A stretch of 64,000 nucleotides of DNA, taken from contig QAOA01003368.1 of the NCBI GenBank assembly GCA_003255065.1, positions 536,190-600,189 on the forward strand. Direction: 5' to 3'. Source of the stretch: Cercis canadensis (Eukaryota; Streptophyta; Magnoliopsida; Fabales; Fabaceae). The notes below the pieces were generated by a model. That model was not told where the DNA came from and did not search any database. It saw only the letters and a list, made by a program, of their open reading frames with translations. Made by a program: the position numbers and the translations under genes. Each line of letters begins with the position of its first letter. The stretch's first letter is position 1. Of the stretch, positions 35,076-47,322 are shown in pieces.

Positions 35076-37136
35076 GGGTATGATAATAATCCCTGTAAAG
35101 AAGGAAAAAAACTTGTGCGGTTCGATGGTGGATGAGATTTTGCCACGAAAGGAAGGATGAGGGGTAATGAGGTAATTTCACTATTGGGAATCATCCAGAA
35201 GCAGCAAACCCCACTTAGGCTTTTTTGTTTGTTTTCTTCCTAGCCATGTGAAAAAGCTTTAGGGAATTTGGTTCCTTTTTCGGTGGTGATATGATATGAG
35301 TCATATGACTACTAATGGTAATGGGGGTAGAATAGAAAGAACCTGATCAGTCCCTTTAAGCGTTTTCCCCAGTTGTATATCTATGAGAGGATCTATTTTT
35401 TTAATTTAGTGGAACCTCGCTACCCCATATAATATTCTAGTTATATCAATCATTCATGCTTTGTTCATTATATCATATTCATGACACTCTTAAGTCTTAC
35501 GTTATCTCTTGTATTTCCTTTCGTTTTCAAGCTATCCAAACATTGCGTAACTGCATCTTTAATTTACGTTTAGGGCTCTTGGGCTTCATTCATTCACCCC
35601 TTGATTTGTCGTTTTCCCATAGAAAAATTATTGTATAGTTTTAGGATTTTTAAATATTATCGTGTTATTTTCTTTTTAAAAGAAAGAGAGAGAGAGAGAG
35701 ATACTTCATAAAAAAGGCAGTGGGAAAATAAATAATTAATGTATAAATATCATAATTTCAGTTTTCCTGCTTATTCTTTTTTGGTAAAAATATATAGCTA
35801 ATCGTTCGCCCTTTTTACAATTTTGCACCTTTGTACTGTAATAAGTGGTTACAAAATTGACTGAGAATCAAATATTATATCATGTTTAACAAAGGTTGTT
35901 GAAAAGTCCTTGTTTGAGATTCATTTTGATTTCTCCTTGTGGCCTTCATTCATGGCGGTGGCTAAATTTTCTTTCTTTCTCTCTTTACTTTTAATTTGTG
36001 TACTATTTTAGTGTTATATAAACTTCTTTTATTATTACATAAACAAGTAAACACTAAATTAACAAATTTATAATTTGAGATAAGGATAAAAATTTAATTA
36101 AAAAAATTTAAAACTATAAAAATTTTATAAAATTTTTTTATAAAAACTTGATTTAAAATTCATCTAAATTATAAGTACTTATAATACATTTAAATTATTT
36201 TAATTTGATTGTACATATAAATATAATTAATTTAGGTGATTTTTTAAATATGTGATATTTTTCTAAAGCAATGGTTTAACAATTATTGATGTGACATCAT
36301 TCCTAAAAATATTGAGTTTGGCATGCCTCGCCGACAAATATGAAATAAGTAATCGTGCATGCTTTGGCAGACATTTTTCAAACACCCCACCAGCTCAATT
36401 CCCTTTTTCTTAGTCTTAATTTAAAAAAAAATAACAAAGAGAATCGGAAAAATATAAAACTGCAGTCAACACAGAATATGGGCGAAGGATGAAAGGAATA
36501 TTTAAAGTGCATGAACGTGATAAAAGACAGAGTTATTACGAGTGACGACACCGTTATGGAGTATTAAAATCACAAAAGTACTGAAGATATCATTTTCACC
36601 CTTTAAGAGAAATGATAATTACACATTAAACAAGATAGCGTACAAAAAAACTAGTGTATAAATTACATATATAAACAATTTAAAGAAATAATAATACTAT
36701 CCAATTAAAATGTATATGATGTGAATTGACAACATTTTTCCACACTGTTTGGACGCAGTTGACGCAATCCGATAGAATTTAGATTGTAGCATATCAATAT
36801 AACACTGTAAAAATATTATATAATCAAATCACTATCATATACAAGAACACGAGGTTAGAACAGCATTCCCTCTTGGTTTCACGAAACTTGTTTCAATATT
36901 GATACTGAAACATACATTTGTATCAGATCGTAGCCAGATAATAAATAAGTAAATGGCAGACAAGGCTATGAGCACCAACAACTTACCATGTTGCCACAAT
37001 AATGGATTACCATAAAAGTAACAATGCCACTATCAATAAAATTAGTAAACTACGATGGTTTATAGAGAGAAAGTATCAGTAATCAATATTTAGTCATGGA
37101 CAATGACATTGGGTATGGGAGAGAGGAAGTCAACCT
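35076..37136. other. Intergenic between convergent X8 and hydrolase genes
   Basis: The X8 3' UTR lies at about 35076-35400. A (GA)n microsatellite sits near 35684-35700. The rest is AT-rich with no recognisable gene or complete mobile element. The stretch close to 37136 is the 3' flank of the minus-strand hydrolase gene. Confidence 0.5.
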
Positions 37137-40100
37137 CTATACAACGGAAACAGATTGGAGCACTTTGTTGGTCTCTTTCTGAACAAACTCAGCAATTAAT
37201 TTGGCAACCAAACTTGGCCTTTCCACATGAGGAAGGTGACCACAATCAGGTATTTGGCGTATGATTGCATCAGGTAATTCACAGTGCAGTTGCTGCAAGA
37301 GTAGAAAGTTCATGAGTTAACTTTGGTTGTAGTCTTAGCAGGGATATCATCTCCTAGCAATCAAATATAGGGCATGTTTGGTAGGGGGTAACGGGGTGTA
37401 AACATTACTCTTTCATTATGTTTGGTATCCTTAGTAATTTGAGGAGATGAGGAGAGGGAGAAAGGAGGAGAGTTTGAGGAGATGGGCCTCAATTTATTTT
37501 TACAACCAAACATATTCAAAACAAAGTAAATTTTACTCCTTTTACTCCCCTACCAAACATATCCATACTGAAACAAAATACAAGAGAACTATGTGCTTCA
37601 GGATCATGACTTTCGAAATTGTTATATAGCTCATATCCTGTTTATCACATGTTATAGAAGAAAAGTGCTCTATGCTAACTAACCACTGCAAACTTATTGC
37701 TGATGATGCGGTCATTCTCACCCCAAATGATCAGTGTTTTCTGCTTTACCTGTTAAACAAAATCACAACATCATCTTGAGGATGAATTCCAAAGTTGGGA
37801 CATATTAACAAAGTACAAGGAGTGCCCCATATGCACAAGACCTGCCTCAAAACATCGACTGTAAACGACTATTGGGGCAAACTTAAGAAAGCAAACTGTT
37901 TCACTCAATCACAGAAGACTATTTGACACTTGTAACATATATAAAGCAATCTTATCTAATGGATTTTTCAAGTATTGAAGCATGCTAAATCAACCCAAAG
38001 CATCATTGAGCCTTCCATGCAGTCAATCCTCTATCCCAGTCCACCCCTATCCCCAGCTAATAAAGGAGGCATACTTTCAGTTGTTTTGCTAGCATACCAG
38101 GTTACTTTTTTAGTCTGGTGCAAGAGTAGCTTACACTAGAACTGTTTATCTTAGTACAAAATTAGAAGTATAAAAGCTATCATACAACAAAGTTTCTACA
38201 TGCACCTTAAATGGCGATCATAATAAAAGACTTGATAAAAGCCATCTAAAGAATGTATAGCACTTCGACCAAGGATACGTTATGTTATTAAATAAATTTA
38301 TCATTACAAGTTACTGATAAACAATGTGATAGAAATTTATTTACAGTACAGTTTTCCTTACAAGAAAAATGACAATGGAATTCTTAGATTTATAGCCATG
38401 TACACTTTAAACCTCACATGTTCAGAGGAATGTCTGTTGGTTTGTATTGAGACCTAAGTGTAAAGATTGTATAATTGATTCATTCTGGGGAATAAAATAA
38501 TTGAATGCAGTACTAAATCTTGGACAAATTGAAGACGATAGTTTATAAATATGATGCTAATGGTAACACAATTGTTGCTCTACAGTAAAGATGGATAGTA
38601 ACATGCATATGTAAAGAACAGTCACAGCACCTCACAGAAATATCAAAAGGTATATACACTTCATATGCCATGAGTTTAAATTAATCACATTTAACAAAGG
38701 GTTTCTCCTCTCCAAATGCCATAAAACTAAAATATAACAAATACTATTTTTGAACTTGTAATGCTGGAGATACCTGTTTTATTTGGGAGGAAACATTATA
38801 ACCACCACTAGTCATAAAATCCACTGTAGCATCCTCCCACCAAGGCAATAAACAATGCAAGCAGCCGACCTAGATAAAAAATAAAATAAAATTATATGAG
38901 GAATGTGTTATCCAACTTCATAATTGCAACATCCAAAGTGCCAAAGTATATACATTTGGTATGAGGACACTTCACTGCCTCCATGAACAGGCATGTGAGA
39001 TGCTTACCAAAGCTTGAAATGCCTAGACAGGATGCAATCCTATACTCAAGCAAAAGTACAGCTATTTGAGATGCTAACATGGATTCCTCAGTCAAGGAAT
39101 TTTCAAAATTATTTTTGCCACCATGAACAGGCATGTGAGATGCTTACCAAAGCTTGAAATGCCTAGACAGGATGCAATCCTATACTCAAGCAAAAGTACG
39201 GCTATTTGAGATGCTAGAGACATGGATTCCTCAGTCAAGGAATTTTCAAAATTATTTTGCTTGGGTATCTAGGATTCCTGCAAACACAGTATCTTGGAGT
39301 CCTAAGAGTTGTTACACCTAATATAGGAAAATTTGACTTTCAGCTGTCCTATATCTAAGCATGTGATGCCGAGGAGGTATCCAAGAGTATCCTCAATTAT
39401 ACACTCAAAAGGCATCAAACCTGTGTATGCTACATTATCTAAAGAATATGGTAAAGATCAGGAAAACTCACATTAGTCCAATCAAGGCCGGTGCTGAGTG
39501 ATAGGTTAGAGAAGATCAAATAGTTTACATACAGGCGCAATGGGATGCTCTTCAATAAAGATACCTGATTCAAAAGAATGCTAGCGTTCAGTATAATGAT
39601 CCATAATATAAAATCTTAACATCCTCATCCTCTCATTCGCCCTGCTCCCCAACAACAGAAAGAAAATCCCCATGTAAAGTTAACCTGTACATGCATAAAA
39701 TCCAGCAGCAAATAAGCAACACTGGAGATAACAATGGGTTACACAACCTTTAGTAGCTTTGTTAAATCTACAACCAGGATATATTAGGGGAACATTTATC
39801 CCAGCTGATATCTGTCTCTGAAATTTGATATTGGATTTTGCTTTCAAGGTCTTCTTCTCATCAAACATCCAAGAATATTCTTTTCAATTTATCTTGAATA
39901 AAGGCATCACTCAAAACAGAAAAAACAATCAAAATAAATTAAAACAAGAACAGATTTTTTTTTTGGGTGGGGTGAGGGGGTGTTTCAGCATTTGTATACT
40001 TGTGAATTTAGCCAGAAAAGAGAACATTGACTTAGAGATAGGATATGAAATAATNATTTATCCCAGCTGATATCTGTCTCTGAAATTTGATATTGGATTT

Positions 40101-42339
40101 TGCTTTCAAGGTCTTCTTCTCATCAAACATCCAAGAATATTCTTTTCAATTTATCTTGAATAAAGGCATCACTCAAAACAGAAAAAACAATCAAAATAAA
40201 TTAAAACTAGAACAGATTTTTTTTTTGGGTGGGGTGAGGGGGTGTTTCAGCATTTGTATATTTGTGAATTTAGCCAGAAAAGAGAACATTGACTTAGAGA
40301 TAGGATATGAAATAATTTTTTATATAACAGCAAGTGACATCGGGATCAAGGCTTTAGTAAGAAAAGGAAACACTTACTTACCCCTGCATATGCAACCGCT
40401 TTAGGCAAGGTTGCTAGGTTTCCTGTTCCCTCTGCGTATACACTTGCATCAATCAAAACAAGCTTTTCAACCTGAAAATATGAGCTGCAAGTAAATGACA
40501 TTCCAGAGCACACCAGAGTCACTGAATAAAAAGTTTTTTCATGCAAAACTTGCTCCCAAATTGGGATTCTATGATGGATATTCTGAAGTTAAACTATAGG
40601 AAACATACAGCTTCTGGATAGTTGACTGCAAAGTCAATGGCAACAGCAGAGCCAAGGCTTGGTCCAACTAATATCATTGGCCTTCTGATGTAGGAATTCC
40701 AAAACTGTTATATATAAATCCAATTCAGCCTCAACATACAGGGCAACAATTAAGGAGGAAACAAAAGAAACGCAGAAAGAAATTAATTGACATCAGCAAA
40801 GACAGCCACTTTCTGCAAATGGTAGGCTGATGAACATATCAAAGCCTATAGTTTAAGTGATTTGTTATTGTTACACAAGTTCACTTGATAACAAAATAGA
40901 GCAATTACAAAGTAAGTAGGGCTCTCAGAATTATGTACTATCGCATATTGACCACATTGTGGGCAACTAAGCTGCCAGGGTTTCATTACAAAGCCCAGGA
41001 TACAAGAGACACAATAACCAACACATAAGTACCTGATAGAAATGATCACGCTTTGATGCTGCATCACATGGTGGAAGTTTTTCTGATACATAAAGAAGAA
41101 GAAAGAGGGAAAAAAAAGGATGAATACAGATCTCATAAAGAAAGAGGGAAAGGAATGAAGAAAAAGTAGGAAAAGTAATAAAGCAAACCTAAATCAGAGA
41201 AACCCCAACCAAGAATGTCAATGGCCCAGGTCTCAAAACCAGCTTCCTCAAGCAAGGGATATGTGTATCTCCATTCTAAACATGAGCTGAATAATAAGAT
41301 AGTGTGAATTCGAGAGGCAACTTGAGCATTTAAAAAACATTAAATAATTGTGTCTCTTGTACATTTCGAGGACCTGTCAAAACCATGAAGAAGAACTACT
41401 GGATTTTCCTTGTTCTGTATCAAAGGCTTCACACAACTACTCATGATTGAATCTTCCAAGAATTTAACCTGCTTTGGTCATATGGAATAGATCAGTAGTT
41501 TAGAAGCAGAAGAAAATGGTTCTTAAGTGGGCTTACATTTAGCATAGCAATGCATTTCACAAGTGGACAAGCTTAAAGAAGATTCTTTATGCTAATCTGA
41601 ACAACTTGGCAGATATATTTGATGGAATAAGAATATGAAATTTAGTTTACAAACGTTAGGCACTAAGTGAATAATCTTATAAACCCACAGGCTAAGGATT
41701 AGGAAAAATTATGCAATCTTACTAGAAATTTTCAAATGAAAATACACACAAAGGAGTATAGTAATCCTATCAACTGAAATAAGGACACCTCCTTTTCCAA
41801 TGGGAAAAAAGTACGTTAACTGTGTACAATAAAACAGCTAACCGTGATATCACAGTTAAGCTAACTTGTGCTTGAGAAAAATAAACAGCTAAAGATGATG
41901 CCATTCTTAAGACTGATGCTGAATTACATCCCACGTCTTCAAAAATTTCTACACAAGATAGCAGTGGATTTAACTTGCACTCATTTTGAACTTTTTTCAA
42001 ACACCACAAGGATGACATACAGAAAATAAATGTAAAACTGACACCAAGACACACACACAACAGAGTAAAGCAAGAGAATCCCACAATGTAGTAACTACAA
42101 ATTCAGAAACAGAACCACATGAAACACTACAGAAGCCATGAATTGGAGAAAAATGTGGAATTTACAGATACGGGTAGCCTCTGAATTCTCATGGCGAGGT
42201 TTCGAGCAAATGGGTCTTTGATTTTCTCAACTTGTTTAGGAAGAAACGAAGGGAACCCATCAGCCGCAGCCATGAAAGGCCTCTGAGTGCTGCATCTGGT
42301 AGGCGCGGGTGCTACTGAACCGAAGGAAAAAGCAAGCAT
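37137..42339 (-). CDS. Alpha/beta hydrolase fold protein, probably plastid-targeted
   Basis: Ten exons on the minus strand: 42339-42172, 41468-41374, 41286-41189, 41082-41033, 40704-40609, 40471-40382, 39564-39472, 38869-38774, 37749-37684 and 37292-37137; phases close, giving 335 residues. Visible motifs in order are the oxyanion-hole segment VVLLHGFDSS, the nucleophile elbow GPSLGS (Ser inside G-x-S-x-G), the acid strand 'LIIWGENDR' and the catalytic histidine in 'IPDCGHLPHVERP'. The N-terminal about 45 residues (MLAFSFGSVAPAPTRCSTQR) look like a chloroplast transit peptide. ATG 42339 is the first in-frame ATG; the frame is open further upstream but only from a non-ATG codon. The substrate is unknown, and fold similarity alone does not separate esterase, lipase or other activities. 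Introns hold a MITE, a 140-bp tandem duplication and an N-join duplication; none touches an exon. Confidence 0.92.
37370..37564. mobile_element. Small MITE (probable PIF/Harbinger type) in the last intron of the hydrolase gene
   Basis: The left end GGGCATGTTTGGTAGGGGGT and right end (reverse complement GGATATGTTTGGTAGGGGAG) form a terminal inverted repeat of about 20 bp. ATA flanks both sides (37367-37369, 37565-37567), compatible with a 3-bp target duplication. The element is about 195 bp, non-coding and entirely intronic, so it does not disturb the protein. Confidence 0.7.
38981..39259. repeat. 140-bp tandem duplication in a hydrolase intron
   Basis: Bases 38981-39120 are repeated at 39121-39259 with a few differences (GTACAG versus GTACGG; GCTAACATGG versus GCTAGAGACATGG). 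No N separates the copies, so unlike the other duplications here this may be a real tandem duplication. Both copies lie in the intron between exons ending 39472 and starting 38869. Confidence 0.85.
39794..40316. repeat. 261-bp direct duplication across a single-N contig join, intronic
   Basis: Bases 39794-40054 recur at 40056-40316 with about two substitutions (AAACAAG versus AAACTAG; ATACTTG versus ATATTTG), touching the N at 40055. It lies wholly in the intron between hydrolase exons 6 and 7. Assembly overlap is the likely cause. Confidence 0.85.
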
Positions 42340-42763
42340 CTTTGTGACCCGCGTGTTGAGATAGCATCGGTGATGCAATGCATAAAGCGCAGAAGAACGG
42401 AAATAAGGGGGTTAAGTGTGTCAGTCGCCATCAAACAGACTATTCTCCCAGTCCCAGCTGCTTGTGGTACCAGTGGACACGTTCGTACTGTATCTGGAAC
42501 TCGGCATGTTAGGCAACTCAATCCCACGCGAATAGATGTGCGTGGATGATACAGTCCTTGACCAATTTTTTTGCATAATTAACAACAAAAAAACAAGAGT
42601 AAAAGGTGTTGATTGATGGTCTTTAAAAATGTGAAATGATCCTTAAGACAAGTCTCTCCTCAATTGGACCTGTCCTTTCACGTGAAGAAACAGAAAATCT
42701 GCAGACCTCCCCCAAAATGTCAAAGGCTATGAAGTCTGAACTCTCTCCCCAAAAAATATTAGC

Positions 42764-42998
42764 GGGTGCTATACTATACATTTTTATGTGACATAAGTTA
42801 AATTTTTATTTTTTATATATTATATTAATTTGATATAATTTATATAGTTTTAATTTTATTGAATTTATTTAATTTTTTTAATATAACTTAGATATTAATT
42901 TAATAAAATTTAAATTATATCATTTATACTAAATTAATATAATATAAAATTAAAAAACGTAATTTATATCACATCAAAAGAATATAACATAGCATCCC
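42764..42998. mobile_element. Palindromic AT-rich MITE-like element
   Basis: The left arm begins GGGTGCTATACTATAC and the right arm reads, as reverse complement, GGGATGCTATGTTATATTC. The two arms match imperfectly over roughly 100 bp, so the element is almost a complete foldback of about 235 bp. No clear target duplication was found, so boundaries and superfamily are uncertain. No coding capacity. Confidence 0.6.
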
Positions 42999-43160
42999 AA
43001 TGAAATGTACCGTAGCTTGACCCCTCTTTGAAAATTTTAGAAACTGGGAAAAGCAGGTGACGCCAGTGGCCTGACACCTTTTCAGAGTACATTTCAATAC
43101 AAGCTATTCACACCTACCATCTTCTATTTTTCATAAATGATTGAACAAAAACTCTGGCAA

Positions 43161-43440
43161 AATGAATACATAATATACATTTATAAATTATTTATATAAA
43201 ATAAATAATTTTTAAATTATTTAAATTATTATTTAAAATAAATAATTTTAAATATTTTATTATTTTTTATAGGTAACAAAAAAATACACTATACATAAAT
43301 ATAATGTTTATAAAACTAAACACACTATAAAATATATTAAAATAAAGTATATTCATTATTTAAAAAATAAAAAATAAAATATTTTTTAAAAATAAACACA
43401 CTATAATATATAAAACATATTCTAATAAAATATGCCTTAA
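43161..43440 (+). repeat. AT-rich repeat, left copy of an inverted pair
   Basis: About 280 bp that reappears in inverted orientation at 45162-45455. Shared landmarks include AAATATTTTATTATTTTTTA, 'AAAAATAAAC...CTATAA..TATAAAACAT', and the end 'TCTAATAAAA(TATG/CACA)CCTTAAG'. The copies are diverged by short indels. This is probably two members of one MITE-like family rather than recent ends of one element. Confidence 0.65.
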
Positions 43441-44488
43441 GTCAAATATCAGCTATCAAGAAAGTAAGCACAGTATTAGCCAAATCCTTGTTAGAAATTA
43501 CACNGAAGCTACATTGCCAGCACCAGCTTCACAAAACAATTCCCAATGCCCATTAAATTCTGACTTGTGCATTACGCTTGGGGTATTATTACCAAGGAGC
43601 TAAATGTCATTTCGGGGTACTGTTTCGGTCACTTAAGAAATGGAAACATGTCGGAAACGTTTCGAAAATTTTGTGGAAACGGAAAATTTTTGAAAAAACG
43701 TTTTAAATAATTTTCAACAATAATTTTTTTCAATTTTAAAAGATTCTAACATAATAATACTAGTAAAAATATATAAAATTAGATAGTATAGTATTGAATA
43801 ATTATATTTTTAACTAAATAACATTAATATAATTAATGTCTAAAAATGTTTATAACATTTGAGATACATAAAATTTAATGAAAAATTAAGTTTCAAATTA
43901 CACAATACATAATCAACAAAAATATATTATAAAGTTCAAATCAATTAGCAGTAGAATATCTAGGGGTAAATATCCAAAACTTGAATATAATTTAAGAAGA
44001 AATTGATAATGTCGCTTGACATAGTCACATAATTAATTAAAGTCATGTAAGAGCAGTAAAAATTATTATAATCTCTCTTAAATTTTTCAAAATCTTCCAT
44101 GTAGCATGTTGGAGGACACCAATCAACCTGTGAGGATGATGAGTATAATGAGCCATAGTCACAATAATTAATTCCGAAGATAAGATAACTTTTATTATGA
44201 TTAATATCATGTGCAGAAAAACCAAAACGACAAAGTTTAGGGGTAGGACTAGGGAGTCCATGTCACCATGTGGAGCTCTTGCAAGTTGCCATGTCAAAAC
44301 TACCGTTGGTGGCAAGTATTGTTAATACTCAAGGTCTCAATGTCAATGTTATATCGAAAATTGAGCACGATTCTCCTGTCGACCTTTACCCAATGCTTTC
44401 CCTGCTTTTATAAGTAAAAAACCAAACCATAAGTTCCTCCCCATTCAATTATCTTGTCCACTCACCCTGAAAACAGAGAAGCAATCCA

Positions 44489-44850
44489 ATGGCTTCTTCG
44501 CACATTCTCTCTCTGTTCTGTTTCTTCTCCGTCATTGTCTTTACTTCATCATCCTCATCCACCATTACCATTCCCCTGTCACCTCTATTCACCAAACACT
44601 CATCCTCAGACCCATTTAAGACCCTCAAAGTCGTTGCCTCTGCTTCTCTAACCAAAGCCCACAACATCAAGCACCGAAAATCCAATTCAAGTTCTTCTTC
44701 CCTTATCAAAACACCAGTTAACCGCAAAAGCTATGGAGGGTACTCCATTGATCTTAAATTTGGAACCCCACCTTAAACATTTCCTTTCGTTCTGGACACA
44801 GGAAGTAGCCTCGTTTGGTTCCCCTGTACCTCTCGCTATGGTTGTTCCAA
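44489..44850 (+). pseudogene. Truncated aspartic protease (A1, nepenthesin-like) pseudogene
   Basis: The reading frame starts with a signal peptide (MASSHILSLFCFFSVIVFTS), a Ser-rich prosegment and 'YGGYSIDLKFGTPP'. It then hits an in-frame TAA at 44774-44776 where the family normally has Gln. The same frame continues with the first active-site motif FVLDTGSSLVWFPCTSRYG. Similarity stops after about 44850. The rest of the protease, including the second catalytic Asp-Thr/Ser-Gly, is absent from the window. So there are two independent lesions: a nonsense codon and loss of more than three quarters of the protein. From memory it resembles the At4g16563-type secreted aspartyl proteases. AT-rich repeats in inverted orientation lie on both sides. 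Confidence 0.88.
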
Positions 44851-45161
44851 ATGGCTAATTATACAAGAGCAAAAGACGTTGAAGCTCAATCTGGTTTAAG
44901 GCCCTGTTTCATACTGAAGGTCGAAAATTTCGTCATTTTTGTCTGTTCCCTCCGAAAAGCACCGAAACCTGTTTGTCTCCATGGAAACGGCAGAATTTCT
45001 GAACTGGAATGGAGTTTCGTGTCGTTCATCCACGAAACCGAAAAATTTCGTGCGTTTCGCCCGAAACGAGACGACATTTAGTTCCCTGCTTAGTACTCTT
45101 TTTTCCGTCAGCCCACCCGCTTATCCTCAAGTCAATTTGAGCTCATATGTCAGTACTTGGC

Positions 45162-45455
45162 TTAAGGTGTGTTTTATTAGAACACGCAAGTCATAAAGTG
45201 TCTTCTAGAACATGTTTTATAAGTTATAGCACGTTTATTTTTAAAAAAATATTTTTTTTTGTTTTTTAATAGTGAATACAATTTTTTTTAACATGTCCTA
45301 TAGGTGTTAGACATTATATTTATTTATAATGTATTTTCTTTTATGTATAAAAAATAATAAAATATTTAAAATTATTCCTTTTAAATAAATAATTTAAAAA
45401 TTACTCTTTTTACGTAATAAATTATTTATAAATATATATTATTTAAGTCAATTTA
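45162..45455 (-). repeat. AT-rich repeat, right copy of an inverted pair
   Basis: Reverse complement of the repeat at 43161-43440, diverged and with an extra roughly 30 bp near its inner end (about 45180-45210). Inner ends of both copies carry CTTAAG-containing termini that face the protease pseudogene. Confidence 0.65.
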
Positions 45456-46690
45456 TCCAAAAACTCTTGGTTCTTTATTGAAAAACCCTCTCAAATTGGG
45501 CCAGAGTTGTGCAATTTTAACAAGGATGTTCTGCAAACCAATTTTACCTAATGTAAACAAATTAATTTTAAATAACTTATTCAAACATAAGTAATTTTAT
45601 CAAAATTAATTTTTCCAAACTCAATTCTACCCATAATCTAATCCAAACATTCAAGTAATGCTTGTTTGGTTTTGAGTTTGGAATTAAAACACAAGACATT
45701 CACATATGGCATAACCACTAAATCAAAGCTTAAGTCTTTTTTTAGTTTTTAGGAAATGGTCTAAAGAGAGTTCAAACGTTTTATTTGGGGTAAGTCCTAA
45801 ATGATAATGCTAGTTGAGCCAAGTCCTAAATGACAAAACAAAGATGATATAAATTGATGAAAATTTTGATTCAAATAAAAAAAAAATACATAAACTTTAA
45901 CCTTGTTTGACTCAGATCAGCATCACTTTAGTAATTATTTTTAAGGATTCAAGACATATCACCTAATTCTATTTATGATTTTCAAGTAGATGCAGAAGAA
46001 ATTACATCACTTAGAAAGTCTGGTGGCATGTCCACCTAAACTCGCTTCTCGCTTCGTAACAGAATTTTTGCCATTATGTATGTTAGTTTGTTTATTTAAA
46101 ATAAGAAAAAGTCTAAAAAAAATTTCTTTAAACTATATTCGATATTTACCCTCAAAATTTTAAAAACGTAAGGAATAGTTCATTGAACTATTTAAATGTA
46201 CACTTTATTCCCAAAAACCAAATGTAAGAAAAAAAGTGAGCACTTGCCACTCACATGCCCACTTAACAAAATAAATCCTGATTAATCTAATTTTTTAGAG
46301 AAATTAAACTTTTAAACAATGCAATGCATGTGCATGACACATACTTCTTTTCATCCATTATTAAAAGTCCGATTAGTCATTAAGGGTAAAGCACACATTT
46401 AAATAAATCAATGAGCTATTCTAAGTTTTTAAAATTTTTGGGATAAAACGTACATTGAGCATAATTTAAGAGAGTTTTCTGGACTTTTCCTTTGAAAATG
46501 TGCAAGTATCACACTAAAAATGCAATATAAATTTGAATTGTCAAATTAAAATTTTAATCAATATATGTAATCTGCTAGTTTTTTGTTTTTTTGTCTTTTG
46601 GGTAAAAATGTAATCTGTTAGTTGGTCCAATTAAACTCGTATACAAGTATAATAAAGATATAAAAATACATAGATGTAATAAAAATGTAA

Positions 46691-46771
46691 AATGAATTTT
46701 ATAAATATATAATTATTATCCTTTTATAATNAATGAATTATATAAATATATAATTATTATCCTTTTATAAT
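46691..46771. repeat. 40-bp direct duplication across a single-N contig join
   Basis: AATGAATTTTATAAATATAT and the following 20 bases (46691-46730) recur at 46732-46771 with one substitution, touching the N at 46731. Assembly overlap. Confidence 0.75.
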
Positions 46772-47322
46772 ATGCCATGCTCAAGCTTTAATCAAACTTA
46801 ATTTGAAGCTTAGCTTGTTTGATTGACATTGGTTAATTATTTTCTCCTCATCTAAACAGAGCATTAAGTTAGGAGCAAGTCATGAATGTTGTGGTTTTTC
46901 CTTTTCCTTTCCTTTCAATTTTTACCCAAATAAGAAAAAAACCAAGTTCAAATGCTCGTAAAGAAAGAAAGGAATTCTTAATTATATGTAGCCAATAGGA
47001 TTCATTGGTTTCGAGTCTCACCATCAAACGGATAAGAGGCATTTGCTAAACTTCATCTCTTTGAACTAAACAATGGATTCCGTTAAAAAACGCGCCAAGT
47101 GCTTCCCATGGAACTTAAACACATGTCCCAACAACAGTAACCTATATATCTTTTCCACGTCTATCATTAAAATTAACCAACGGTCATGATTATTTAATAC
47201 CAGGAATTTATCCTGTGCTTTATATGCAGGTAATCCAGCCCCGCTAGCTATAATAAAACTAGGAAAAGCACAATGAATGCGTGTAGTACTGAGTCTACTG
47301 ACAATGGTATAGCGGAACCGCC

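Larger units (their letters stand above)
42340..44488. other. Intergenic: hydrolase upstream region and repeat-rich AT DNA
   Basis: 42340-42560 is the hydrolase upstream or leader region. It is followed by a palindromic MITE-like element (42764-42998), the left copy of an inverted AT-rich repeat (43161-43440) and an N at 43504 without duplicate flanks. The upstream region of the aspartic-protease pseudogene has a TATA-like TTTATAAG at about 44407-44414. No intact gene. Confidence 0.5.
44851..47322. other. Intergenic, repeat-rich, up to the erlin gene
   Basis: Begins where the protease similarity breaks off. 44890-45080 carries sequence rich in 'CGAAA/TTTCG' words, probably an unidentified mobile-element fragment starting near GGCCCTGTTTCAT (44899). 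Right copy of the AT-rich inverted repeat at 45162-45455. A 40-bp duplication flanks the N at 46731. 47270-47322 is the erlin leader. No gene recognised. Confidence 0.5.

Noticed and set aside
39825..40404. Two nearly identical plus-strand frames (81 and 105 codons) suggesting a duplicated gene
   Set aside because: They are the two copies of an intron segment duplicated across the N at 40055, antisense to the hydrolase gene.
42312..42527. Upstream minus-strand frame overlapping the hydrolase start, as an alternative N-terminus
   Set aside because: It is in a different frame from the hydrolase exons. The in-frame extension above 42339 begins at a non-ATG codon, so ATG 42339 is preferred.
44899..45085. 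CGAAA/TTTCG-rich stretch as a MITE beginning GGCCCTGTTTCAT
   Set aside because: No partner terminal repeat or target duplication could be found. It may be a fragment, but the boundaries cannot be supported.
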